Shown here: one piece after another, positions 10,884 through 20,753 of the stretch
How the letters are laid out: every line of letters begins with the position of its first letter
Numbering within the stretch: position 1 is the stretch's first letter
Assembly: GCA_037179385.1 (NCBI GenBank)
Contig: CM074200.1
Span: 30,507,884 to 30,571,883 of the forward strand
Direction of reading: 5' to 3'
DNA length: 64,000 bases
DNA from: Holothuria scabra
Lineage: Eukaryota > Echinodermata > Holothuroidea > Aspidochirotida > Holothuriidae
Position numbers and translations under genes: made by a program
The notes under the pieces: generated by a model
Databases searched by the model: none
Told to the model about the DNA's origin: nothing
Seen by the model: the letters and a program-made list of their open reading frames with translations, nothing else

Positions 10884-11569
10884 TGTAAGGACGTCAAGAC
10901 AACTGTGTTACGGTTTGTCTGGAGTGGTGAAATTTTGTATAGTGTGAAATAGTTGATAACTTTCGCTAAGGCAAGTGTCAAAACGTTATCAGTTTACTCT
11001 CGTGTCAGTTTTAGTGGCATTTTTAATTTTCAGTATTGTAGATACTTGGGTAGTTTTAGAGTTGCGTAGCTTGGGGACAAGTTATGTACTAGGGAGGGGA
11101 TGGTGTAATGCGGTTAGGCATTTGTTAGGGCGCCCTCCATTTTTCTCTGTTTATAATAAGTGACGTATCTCTCCACGTGACCTGTACCGACAGTTTCACT
11201 GAAGGGGTTCAGTGGCGAGGTCCGTCAGTCTGCAATCCCCAACTGAAGTGTTCGGCTGAGTCGAGTGTTGGCTCCGACCAGTGTGGTCGTACGTTTGTAT
11301 AGTCCTGTACATATCGTCTTTTATTGTACCGTCTTTGCTCTTACTTTCTGCTCCGTTACTTTATTATTGAAGTGCTACCAATAATAAGTCTTGTTTTTAC
11401 CGTATTTAATCGTTGTTGTTGTATTTTGCCTGGTCATTGTCTGCGTGATTTATTCTGGCCACTCATCGCCATAAAACCCTGCCTCCAGTCTGTGGAAATC
11501 TATACCTCAGTTCTCCTCTAAGTAAATTGTACTGGTGCCGCCGGAAGGACACACCGATTTGGCGTTACA
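10884..11569 (+). repeat. Candidate 3' LTR of the Gypsy element
   Basis: The segment starts TGTAAGG and ends GGCGTTACA, so its ends form the short inverted repeat TGTAA/TTACA expected of an LTR. It follows a polypurine tract. An ATAAAA near 11470 could belong to U3/R. The length (686 bp) is plausible. There is no second copy in the window to compare, since the 5' LTR would lie before position 1, so both ends are inference. Confidence 0.5.
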
Positions 11570-11831
11570 GTATGAACATCACAAATCCAGTTTAGCCAGA
11601 CTTTAAAACACAACCCCGATTACTACATAAAGCGAAAAACTAGAAATGCAAAATGCGCCCGCACACTGTAACGCATTTGGGAGGTTTATGATCGTAACTT
11701 TTCGATATGCCCCGCTGATTTTTCATAGCGATGAGCTGAACGAAAGACAAAGAGACTCCACTGGCTCCATCGAGGGCTCTTTAAGCCCTGCTAGTGTGTT
11801 GACTGAAAAAATTCCTTGTGTTACTCTACAC

Positions 11832-12207
11832 GTCATCTGGACTTAGTAGGCTAACTTTTTGAAACTAGCCTTGATTCATGTGTAAAGTCAAAGAGAGACG
11901 AAATGCAGGAATAAGCCAACTTTGGGAGGCCCTCTCCCCAAATACCCCATTAAGGGGGTTGAAATTCCTATAGTGTCACTCTACACGTGTGTGAAGTTGA
12001 GGGCGGCGGTGGCTTGTCGGGAGTGGCCTTGACACTGGCAGACAAAACAAAACTCACCCCCTCATAAACATCAGTCTGGACTTAGTCATTTTTTGAAAAG
12101 CGATTCACGTGTAAATTCAAAGGGAGACGAATTGCAGGAATAAGCTAACTTTGGGGTCCCCTCCCCCAAACGAACAGAGATATCCCTCATAAGGGGGTGG
12201 GGGGGGG
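11832..12207 (+). repeat. Two direct copies of a ~137-bp segment, period 239
   Basis: TCTGGACTTAGT followed by a GCAGGAATAAGC(C/T)AACTTTGGG motif and a C-rich run occurs at about 11835-11970 and again at about 12074-12207. The copies are imperfect (about 80 per cent by eye). The flanking stretch 11570-11830 holds nothing recognised. Confidence 0.7.
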
Positions 12208-12294
12208 GGTAAGTGTAATGTTATGTCTGTTACTAGGAAGCATAACCCAATAATCTATAATTACACTCTTAATGGGGCTAATCTGACGAGGGTT

Positions 12295-12947
12295 GATTCA
12301 ATTGGGTGACTATCACTAAGAATCTCAGCTTGGGCAAACATAGTCCAACTTGTTTGTAATAAGGGAAATACGATCTTAGGCCTATTACGCAGGAATCTCT
12401 CATTTTGTTCCAAAGATGTCAAATTGGCGGCCTATAAAGGTTTACTAAGGCCCTTGTTGGAGTATGCTTGTTCCGTCTGGGATCCACATCAGATTTCACT
12501 CCAAGATAGATTGGAGGGAGTACAAAAAAGATCTGCCAGGTTTATAACCAGCGAGTAGGCTTTCGACAAGTTGGCTCTATGACCGCACTCCTCAAAGATC
12601 TAGGTCTAGAGACTTTGTCTGACCGCCGGAGACGTTGCAGACTTATTATTTTTGCCAAAGGTATTTATGGTTAAGCTAACGTCCCTCCGTCTAATCTTTG
12701 TAAACCTACGCGTTGTTCTCGTAACATGCATGCTTTGCACTTTCGGTCCCCCCCCCCCCTTTTTTTGCTAGGACTAATTGTTTCAAGTACAGTTTTGTCC
12801 CTAATACTATTCGGGATTGGAATAACCAGCTCCCAGAGAGTCTTATTGCGGGGGGCCATACTGGTCACCCCAAGCCGGTGGATTTCATTACGAACTCTTT
12901 GAGGGCCTGATCACACGGCACGTACGCGTATAAATGTCCTTTTGGGA
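12295..12947 (+). mobile_element. CR1/L2-like LINE, 3' end of the RT ORF, decayed
   Basis: Read with frameshifts, the plus strand gives LGVTITKNLSLGKH, then LGLLRRNLSFC, then GLLRPLLEYACSVWDPH, LEGVQKRSARFI and DLGLETLSDRRRRCRLIIFAK. This is the characteristic order after the RT catalytic core in CR1/L2/Jockey-type LINEs. A stop and frame change lie near 12557. A downstream remnant around 12800 (RDWNNQLPES) marks the end of the ORF. The element ends directly in the GAA repeat at 12948, so that repeat probably grew from its 3' tail. Confidence 0.88.
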
Positions 12948-13995
12948 GAAGAAGAAGAAGAAGAAGAAGAAGAAGAAGAAGAAGAAGAAGAAGAAGAAGA
13001 AGAAGAAGAAGAAGAAGAAGAAGAAGAAGAAGAAGAAGAAGAAGAAGAAGAAGAAGAAGAAGAAGAAGAAGAAGAAGAAGAAGAAGAAGAAGAAGAAGAA
13101 GAAGAAGAAGAAGAAGAAGAAGAAGAAGAAGAAGAAGAAGAAGAAGAAGAAGAAGAAGAAGAAGAAGAAGAAGAAGAAGAAGAAGAAGAAGAAGAAGAAG
13201 AAGAAGAAGAAGAAGAAGAAGAAGAAGAAGAAGAAGAAGAAGAAGAAGAAGAAGAAGAAGAAGAAGAAGAAGAAGAAGAAGAAGAAGAAGAAGAAGAAGA
13301 AGAAGAAGAAGAAGAAGAAGAAGAAGAAGAAGAAGAAGAAGAAGAAGAAGAAGAAGAAGAAGAAGAAGAAGAAGAAGAAGAAGAAGAAGAAGAAGAAGAA
13401 GAAGAAGAAGAAGAAGAAGAAGAAGAAGAAGAAGAAGAAGAAGAAGAAGAAGAAGAAGAAGAAGAAGAAGAAGAAGAAGAAGAAGAAGAAGAAGAAGAAG
13501 AAGAAGAAGAAGAAGAAGAAGAAGAAGAAGAAGAAGAAGAAGAAGAAGAAGAAGAAGAAGAAGAAGAAGAAGAAGAAGAAGAAGAAGAAGAAGAAGAAGA
13601 AGAAGAAGAAGAAGAAGAAGAAGAAGAAGAAGAAGAAGAAGAAGAAGAAGAAGAAGAAGAAGAAGAAGAAGAAGAAGAAGAAGAAGAAGAAGAAGAAGAA
13701 GAAGAAGAAGAAGAAGAAGAAGAAGAAGAAGAAGAAGAAGAAGAAGAAGAAGAAGAAGAAGAAGAAGAAGAAGAAGAAGAAGAAGAAGAAGAAGAAGAAG
13801 AAGAAGAAGAAGAAGAAGAAGAAGAAGAAGAAGAAGAAGAAGAAGAAGAAGAAGAAGAAGAAGAAGAAGAAGAAGAAGAAGAAGAAGAAGAAGAAGAAGA
13901 AGAAGAAGAAGAAGAAGAAGAAGAAGAAGAAGAAGAAGAAGAAGAAGAAGAAGAAGAAGAAGAAGAAGAAGAAGAAGAAGAAGAAGAAGAAGAAG

Positions 13996-14025
<30 letters not shown>
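12948..14025 (+). repeat. Giant (GAA)n microsatellite, about 359 units
   Basis: 1,078 bp of uninterrupted GAA with no visible variant. Long GAA/TTC runs are known to form triplex structures and to be unstable (for example in the FXN locus). Its left edge is the 3' end of a LINE. Reading frames across it (poly-E, poly-K, poly-S) are artefacts of the repeat. True length may differ, because such tracts are hard to assemble. Confidence 0.98.
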
Positions 14026-14026
<1 letters not shown>

Positions 14027-14146
14027 GCGTTCTATGCTGCCAACATATTTTGAACTGTTAATGCTGGCATTGACAAAATTTTGTACGTGTATTACTGTAT
14101 TTACCACACTAATATATGTACACCAGTGCAAACTGTTGCCGGTGTG

Positions 14147-14187
14147 GCAGTTTTTTGGTCCCCTGTCCAATGGGACCAAAAAACTGC
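14147..14187. repeat. Perfect 16-bp hairpin
   Basis: GCAGTTTTTTGGTCCC at 14147-14162 is exactly complementary to 14172-14187, with a 9-base loop. Variants of the TTTTTTGGTCC motif recur to about 14290, so this is probably the end of an unrecognised repeat family. The rest of 14026-15511 shows only homopolymer-rich sequence and no gene. Confidence 0.85.
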
Positions 14188-15511
14188 AGTTGTACAGTTT
14201 TTTGGTCCTAGGACAAAAAAAGCTAGTTTTTTGGGTCTGGGGTAGGACAAAAAAAGCTAGATGTTTTGGTCCGGGTCTAGTTTTTTTTTTGTCCCACGAA
14301 ATAGAAGCTTTTTTGCTCTGCTTCAATGATCGATTTTGTACGGTGGCCGAGAGGGGACAACAAAAAATGGTGACTTTTTGTTTTTGTTCGCATCTCAATT
14401 TTCTTAGGATTCTGAGTTGTTTAGTCAGAATTCTGAGACAATTAAGATGCCGACAAAAAAAAAATTCACATTCTTTTTTTGGTGGTTCTTTCCCGGCCAA
14501 ATACTATAATAACAAATTGTGTGACCAAATACAAAATATTACAGGACCGCAGTGACGCGATTCTGGCGAATCTTGAGCGGACAAAATAATTGTGAGGATG
14601 GGGGGGGGGGCGTTGGCGGACTAAAATATATCCACATTCTTTTTTTTTACGATGAGGCTGTGGTATTGGGGAAATAAATAGGGAACACCAGTTTAAGCAA
14701 AACGAGAGAGAACAAGTGGCGTGCCCCTGATTGATAGGTGACACCCAGGGTTAATAACCGCCTCTTTTAGTTCACTGAATGAGTGTCATCCTGGTGTGGG
14801 GATTAAGGGTGCCGTAGGGATACATGGAAGGTACCGGTTCCTGTGCTATCAGAGATAATGGGAACTGATTTATCAGTATCATTGTCATATTCTCATTCCT
14901 AGCTAAAGGTCCTTTTGAAGCAGGCGAACGCAACGCATTAAAATATATAAAATTTTCATACCCGCAAGATCCATGGACGTCACCAAGGGAGGGGGGAGTT
15001 ACGAACGACCCTCCTGTGCTTTTTTACATAAACGTTGAAAGTATGTACCAAAAGTCGAAAAAGGGATTTCTTCTGTCATTGAAAAGTGTAAATTTCTTTT
15101 GAAATGTTAAATGCCTAATCTCGCTGCACTGCATGTAGATCGAGTCCCCCAGATGACTATTTTACCCCTTAATTTTTGTAAAGAGCCGTCCGATGGCAAG
15201 TCCTATTGGATGTATGTAGCTACACCTTTCCATAGTATTATGATCATATAGCTAATAGTGCTTTTCATGAAATACCTTTAAAATATGTATTTTAACAGAA
15301 CAACCATTTTTATTGAAACCATATTAGAGCGATATGTTCATCTCTTGAATTCTGTTCATTTTGGGTGAGTAAACTGCTTCATGCCAGCATAGGCTCATTT
15401 TACATAAACACTAAAACGAAAGTGCACCTGCGGGATATTTCAAATTGACTTAAAATCTCAATGAAGTGGTGGTACCGATATTTAAGGGATAAGTCGCATT
15501 TATAATAAATA

Positions 15512-15600
15512 ATAAACCGTCTAGACTCCAAGTTGGCAAAATAAGGGTCGAGGCGAAGTCGAGTCCATTATGTTGCTATTTTGGAGTCAAGACGGCTTAT
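15512..15600. repeat. Imperfect palindrome, ~33-bp arms
   Basis: ATAAACCGTCTAGACTCCAA at the left is the reverse complement, with a few mismatches, of the segment ending at 15600. The loop contains the alternation GGTCGAGGCGAAGTCGAG, common in MITE interiors. It probably belongs to a MITE whose ends I could not place. Sequence from 15601 to 17259 shows no gene or other repeat I can support. Confidence 0.6.
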
Positions 15601-17259
15601 GAGACAGTAATGATGAGACAAATGTGGTTTATTCCTACCACTGAAAATGTGTGAAAAACTTTACCTTTATCACTTTCTTTACGTTTATTGACCGTGAGCA
15701 GTGAAACAACAGATCTCTGCTCAACCAATCAGAATGCAGGATTACCAACAACGGACGGTAGAGCTGGGAGCATTGAAAATTTACTTCCTTTTTCCATGCA
15801 TACGTATCAAACTGAGTGATGACTAAATCATTTTTCTAAGTCTCAGCTAACTTCTTTTGTTTTTCCCCCAATTGTTGCTGGGCGTTTTCAATTTTTTACC
15901 TTTCCATTTCCTCTTTCAATGGAATAAATGACACTATTTTCTAGGTCTTGAAGGAGAATGGTTGAAGATAACAACCAAGTGCATTGGTAAAATCGCATTG
16001 TGCACAAATTACTGTTCTGTTTTATAGAGCCTAATATCTTAAGTAGTGCGCTGTTCATTGCAGATTTGCAGTAGCGTAACCAGACTTTTTCAGTTGGGGG
16101 TCTGAGGAGGGGGGGGGGCAAAGGTTGATGTCGGGGAAGGGGCAAGCAGGAATAACACTTTCTAAGCGGAGCGCCATCATTGGTCGGCGCATAGTGTACA
16201 GAGAAAATTTTGGCTAAAAATGCCTCTCAGATTGCGGAAATGGAACTTCTCAGTGTCTTCGGCCCTGTTAATTTCAGCTAAATATCCCTTATTTTTGAAA
16301 CACATGGTTGGAAATTTATACTTCCACTATGAATGTTTACTACATGCCAAAGAGGGACCTGTTTGACAGCTAGAGTCTAAATAGGGTGGTCGAAAAGGTT
16401 CTCCACTGCGTCAAAGCGTCGTTTGTTACTCCGTTTATTGCACCAGCTGGCCATTTAACTGTTTTATACTTGAAAATAGTCTTACCATGCATGCCTTAAA
16501 GGCCAAATTCTCTCACTCCAAACAGTACCAATGCTCCTAACCTTCTAACTTAGCCCCTCCCGCAATTGTCTGAAATTAATCCTCATCCAGACACAATCTC
16601 AGCCTGGTTTATTGCTTCAGGGTGAGTATGTATGTAATCAAAACACTCTCGCCGCAGTTAATGCTGTGCAATACAAGCTTTGGTGTCTTGCATTGTTTTG
16701 CTCTGCACTGTTTGAATTAGCAGTCAATCAAAATGCCGAGCCAATTGAGTCGGAGTTTCTGTTACCCCACACAAGAAGTGTAGTTTGGGGTCAGAGGATT
16801 GGTCCTTTGATTTAAACTACGAAAATCTAAAACCTGCACATCAATTATGTTTAATTAATCACACACATGTCAAGAAAAACAAATGCAAAATTTCTCAATT
16901 GAATGACTCATGGTTTTTATTTGTATAAAGTTTGATTTATGCCTAATCAAAATCATGATTTGCCACTCTAAGTTTCCATTGAAATTGCTATTGTATGGAG
17001 ACCTTAAGGGGGATTTGCTTGCTTTTAAAATCAACTGTATGCTTTTACTCTCTTGTTTTGGTCTTGACTTTTGCCAAGTAAAGAAATAAAACCAGGGCTA
17101 TTTCTTTCTGTCTTAAGAAAAAATATATTAGTAGGAACAAAACAAAGAAAATTTTAGTAACTACTGTACAATATCTTGACTCATTTGTAAAACTTCTACT
17201 TCCACCCTACCCCACACAGCACACACATGCATAAAAGATGTCTATGGCTACGCTAGCTA

Positions 17260-17441
17260 CAATCCTCGACAAAAATACATGGGACCAGGGAGTTGCAAGT
17301 CCCTGATGGGACAAACCCCGATCCCGTATCAAGGTTAAAGTTTCAGGACGCCTTGGGCCGCCACAAGATTGAATGGGGGCGTGATGGGGGATAATGATCC
17401 TGTTTTGCTTGTTTTTCCCACCTTTTTTTTGTCGAGGATTG
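17260..17441. mobile_element. MITE, 182 bp
   Basis: Terminal inverted repeats CAATCCTCGACAAAAA at the left and the reverse complement at the right (TTTTTGTCGAGGATTG ending 17441). There is no coding capacity. A target duplication was not evident, so the superfamily is open. Confidence 0.75.
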
Positions 17442-17579
17442 TTGCCTAATACAAGTTAATTGTCAATTTCTTGTGTTTGGAGACGCACAGAAAAATTAAT
17501 GAATGAAAATGGTTAGGCGGTGGCATTATCTAATACTACGCATGCAGTCCCTTGTTTCAATTTTGAATTTTAGGCGTTC

Positions 17580-17720
17580 TTAACCCTTTACCGTTGTGCT
17601 CCATTCGGGCATATTTGCGGACGTAGCACGCCCCTCATCAGCTTCCGTAGGCTATTGACCCCGTGAGTCCCGTGACCTTAAACTATTGTCTCTCTGTCGT
17701 TGTTGTGGCCGAATTTTCAA
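17580..17720 (+). mobile_element. piggyBac-like MITE, left part only
   Basis: TTAA at 17580-17583 is followed by CCCTTTACCGTTGTGC and about 120 bp clearly related to the complete MITE at 24660-24915, including CAGCTTCCGTAGGCTAT and TTGTTGTGGCCGAATTTT. The right terminal repeat was not found. Confidence 0.7.
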
Positions 17721-18270
17721 GTGACATTAGTGACATACATGACATACATAATGCCAGAGGAACAATGTTTATCAGGACGCAAAAAGTCTGGGGAGTCTGA
17801 ACAACATCGGGGGGGGGGGGGGGGGGCTTGGCCCGCCCTAGGCACTCTGTTGCCACGCGACTGACTTCAAAGTATCTGCGGCCTTAAATTCTACCCCATC
17901 TTACCAGGGAGGTGTAACTAGATCACACCTCCCTGTTCGCACAAAGATGCTACCTTTCTAACTACAAGACAGGATATCCGTTAAGAACGCATAATGAGGA
18001 AGTTCGACCACCGCTGCCATGCATTTACCAATAAAAGAGTTGTCTACGAAGGAACCCAGTGAATATCCACACAAAAAATTGAATGAATCTTATGCAAGCG
18101 ATTTGTCAGGTCTTTGGGGTTTTCACTTAGCCTACAACTGAGAGTTTCCACAGTTTAGCATTTTCATTAGTATGCCACCTTTGGGTAATTGTGGGCTAGG
18201 AATCTCTGCAAGTGCCCTGTACACACATCGCAAAACCGGCCTGCCGTTACGGCAAAACCAGGATAATATC

Positions 18271-18560
18271 TGAGTTGAGTTTGAGTTTATTTCCACAGTT
18301 TAAATACGAAATGATACAACATTTAAACAAGGCGGTGGAGGAGGACTGAGGAAGTAAAGCTTATGCTAGTAGACCCCTTTACAAAAAGAAAAAAAACAAA
18401 AACAAAAAACAAAACCAAAAACAAATAAAAAAAAAAAAAACCCAAATCATAGTCCCATACACACATAATATGGACAAAGAACAGTACCATGGAGGCATTA
18501 TTTTTTCCCGCCAGTCGTTCCTTTAGCCCGCATGAGTACAGTGCACCCGGACCGAAGTAC
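18271..18560 (-). mobile_element. Possible LINE 3' end, minus strand
   Basis: On the minus strand the segment ends AAATAAACTCAAACTCAACTCA, a short-repeat tail like that of the LINE at 55136. Upstream is A/T-rich 3'-UTR-like sequence. No coding remnant is recognisable. Confidence 0.4.
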
Positions 18561-18892
18561 ATAGACGACAGAAAATAGGTCTATTGTGCCTGACCACCCT
18601 AAGGTGGAATAAAAATGAAACCACAGGGAAAAAACTAGAGAACAAGTGAGAACGAATTACCCTAAAAGTTATAGTGGTGCCCAATTTGACTGGCATTGTT
18701 CTGTTAAGATCGCGCAAAATGTGGGTTCGTTATTAATTCAAAACTTTACATGCGAAAAAGGGCATTATTTCATTTTATCGTAATAAAGTTGTGAACATAT
18801 AGAGGGTCCCGGTTCCACGAAAAGGCCATCCTTGCAAGTAACGTACCCATCCCAACCATAGCCCCACCTTATAGAAATAAATTATCTGACAT

Positions 18893-19255
18893 TTTCGGGG
18901 CTTTGGAGCCCCTGTGACAATTTGCCCCCGGCTCATCGGAAGCATGGTGATAGAATGGACCCACCCCTACATGAATCATCCCCATAGTCCGGCGAAACAT
19001 TTTTGAAATATTTACCATAATGACCGTTGAAAGTCGCAATGCCAAAATGCCCGTTGAAAGTACTAGCAATTTGTACGCTATATATATATGCTAAGCAAAT
19101 TTTCGGACCTTTTCGGGGCTGTGGTGCCCCAGTACCAATTTCCCCCGGTCAGCAGAAGCATAGTGATAGAACGGACTCACCCCTACATGAATCACCCTCG
19201 ATATCCCCCAAACCATTTTCGAAATGTTTTCGAAAATGACCATTGAAAGTTCGAA
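18893..19255 (+). repeat. Two direct copies of a ~145-bp segment, period ~216
   Basis: TTTTCGGGGCT, a CCCCCGG motif and CACCCCTACATGAATCA recur at 18893-19035 and 19109-19255, ending in CATTGAAAGT. Divergence is about 20 per cent. Nothing is recognised in 19256-20130 apart from a CpG-richer patch around 19300-19560. Confidence 0.75.
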
Positions 19256-20137
19256 GAAACCCTCCGACCGTCGAGATGGCACTTATCAACTTCCGTACAG
19301 CCGGTATTTGGTTCGCTCCACAGCGTAGCGTTATCGTTTGCTGTCCGCTCAGTAGTGCACTGAGTAGGTTGCGGTGAGTTGTATTGGTACGTATTCGTGC
19401 ATCTTTGTTCGGAGTGTGAACTCTGCACTTACGTGCGTGTATAGTGTCCGTATGCCTCACGGACCATTTCAGCTAGCATCTGACCAAAAAGCCGAGCGCA
19501 TAGCCAGATTTTTCTGTCCTAGGACAGCTTCCCCAAAAAACTACGTCACCGGCCCGTCGTCGGCGTTACCTTCTTACACTTGATGCTGACGAACCTTCAC
19601 CTTGTACTGCGGTAATTATTTTGAAAACAGGTTTGGTGATGAACTTAGGCCTAGTAAATTTCTGGAGAATTTGTTCGTTTTACCGATCGTGCCATGATTA
19701 TTCCGACTGTTGTCAGGGCTATGCAAAGGCCAGTGTAACTATGATGAAATGATTTTTGGGTTAAGGCTACTATAACGTTAGTACTATGCTATATGTCTTG
19801 GCCCATTTCCGCGAGAAAAAAATATTCTGTAGTGCTGAGTGTAGCTAGGCCTAACGTTACTGCAGTCCAGTCCTAGACGGATCCGGACAGTCAAGTGATG
19901 ATCCGATTTTTTGTCGGGCATACGCCTAACTGGGATCCATTTCTGTCCAGATTTCAGATTCATTCCAGCACGTTTGACTCCACCAGGAGTGTTGTGCAGT
20001 ATTTTTCCAGATCCAGTAAAACAGGTCAGGTACCGTATTTGCAGAGGCCGCGGAGCCAACATTGAAGTGCGCAGGCTAATCATCGAAGCGGCCCAATATG
20101 GCAATATGTCCAATATAATAAATGCAGTTTAAGGTGG

Positions 20138-20720
20138 TGGAGATGGCTCGGTGGTTTGAGCGTACTGCCTTGCATACTGAAGGTCCCCGGATCAAATCCC
20201 GGTGGAACCACTTGGAAATTTTCCGGGGTCTAAAAATTAACTTGTTCAGCATAGCTGTTCACAGTGATGCTGAGGGGGTTTAAAAAAATTGGTGAATTAC
20301 AAAATTGGGTATTTGGTTGTCCGTTTCAGGAAGTTGTCCGTTTCAGGAAGTTGTCCGACTCAGGAAGGTGTCCGCTTGCTCAGTTCAGCTGTTGAGCAGT
20401 GGTGCAGAGCAAGTATAACCTCCACCCCCTCCAGCCTTTGGGAAAGTGGCGAAAGACTGGGGATACGCTCACGTCCGTCGGATGGGGACGTTAAATGGCG
20501 GTCCCGGGAGCAGGATTGGGAGCTATTAGTACACGCCTGCCTCGTTACCTCTGAGCACTAGTCGAAAAGAGAAGGCGAAGTTCGCCGGTGTTCATCCACA
20601 CTCACTCTGGCATTGGATCTTCGAAGAGTTAATTGATTTGGGCCTGGACTTCAGGGCATCTTATGGGGCTTTGGCCCTCCTTTGCCCTTCAACCTGTTAT
20701 GTTATGTTATGTTATGTTAA
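20138..20720 (+). mobile_element. tRNA-derived SINE with (TTATG)n tail
   Basis: The head resembles tRNA-Ala(TGC): a GGCTCGGTGGTTTGAGC A-box region, an anticodon-like CTTGCAT, and a B-box-like GGATCAAATCC followed by a CCA-like end. RNA polymerase III promoters of this kind drive SINEs. The body includes a GGACGTTAAATGGCGGTCCC block. It ends in five or so TTATG units at 20696-20720. TTAAGG occurs on both sides and may be a short target duplication. Confidence 0.75.
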
Positions 20721-20745
20721 GGCAGCCCACAGCAAAAAGTGAGGG

Positions 20746-20753
20746 GGCTAAAG
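20746..20753 (+). repeat. Left 8-bp target duplication of the hAT-like element
   Basis: GGCTAAAG, repeated exactly at 22965-22972. Confidence 0.88.

Larger units (their letters stand above)
1..11569 (+). mobile_element. Ty3/Gypsy LTR retrotransposon, degraded, 5' end outside window
   Basis: The order gag (CCHC zinc knuckle), aspartic protease, reverse transcriptase, RNase H, integrase, then a candidate 3' LTR is that of Ty3/Gypsy (RNase H before integrase, chromodomain-free, GPY/F-like C terminus). The 5' LTR and the start of gag lie before position 1. Two younger insertions interrupt gag (53-3492 and 4028-4263). Pol carries a 1-base lesion near 6899 and a small deletion near 8681, so this copy cannot make a full polyprotein. 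Beyond integrase there is an extra zinc-finger reading frame at 9354-10198. Recognition rests on clear domain motifs; the outer boundary at 11569 is an inference from LTR-like ends. Confidence 0.93.

Noticed and set aside
12911..14555. Reading frames of over 370 codons across the GAA tract (poly-E, poly-K, poly-S)
   Set aside because: They are products of the pure trinucleotide repeat, open in all three frames of one strand and extended into unrelated flanks.
19440..19583. Possible first coding exon in a CpG-richer patch (ATG at 19452)
   Set aside because: Only 44 codons, no recognisable protein and no donor-supported continuation found.
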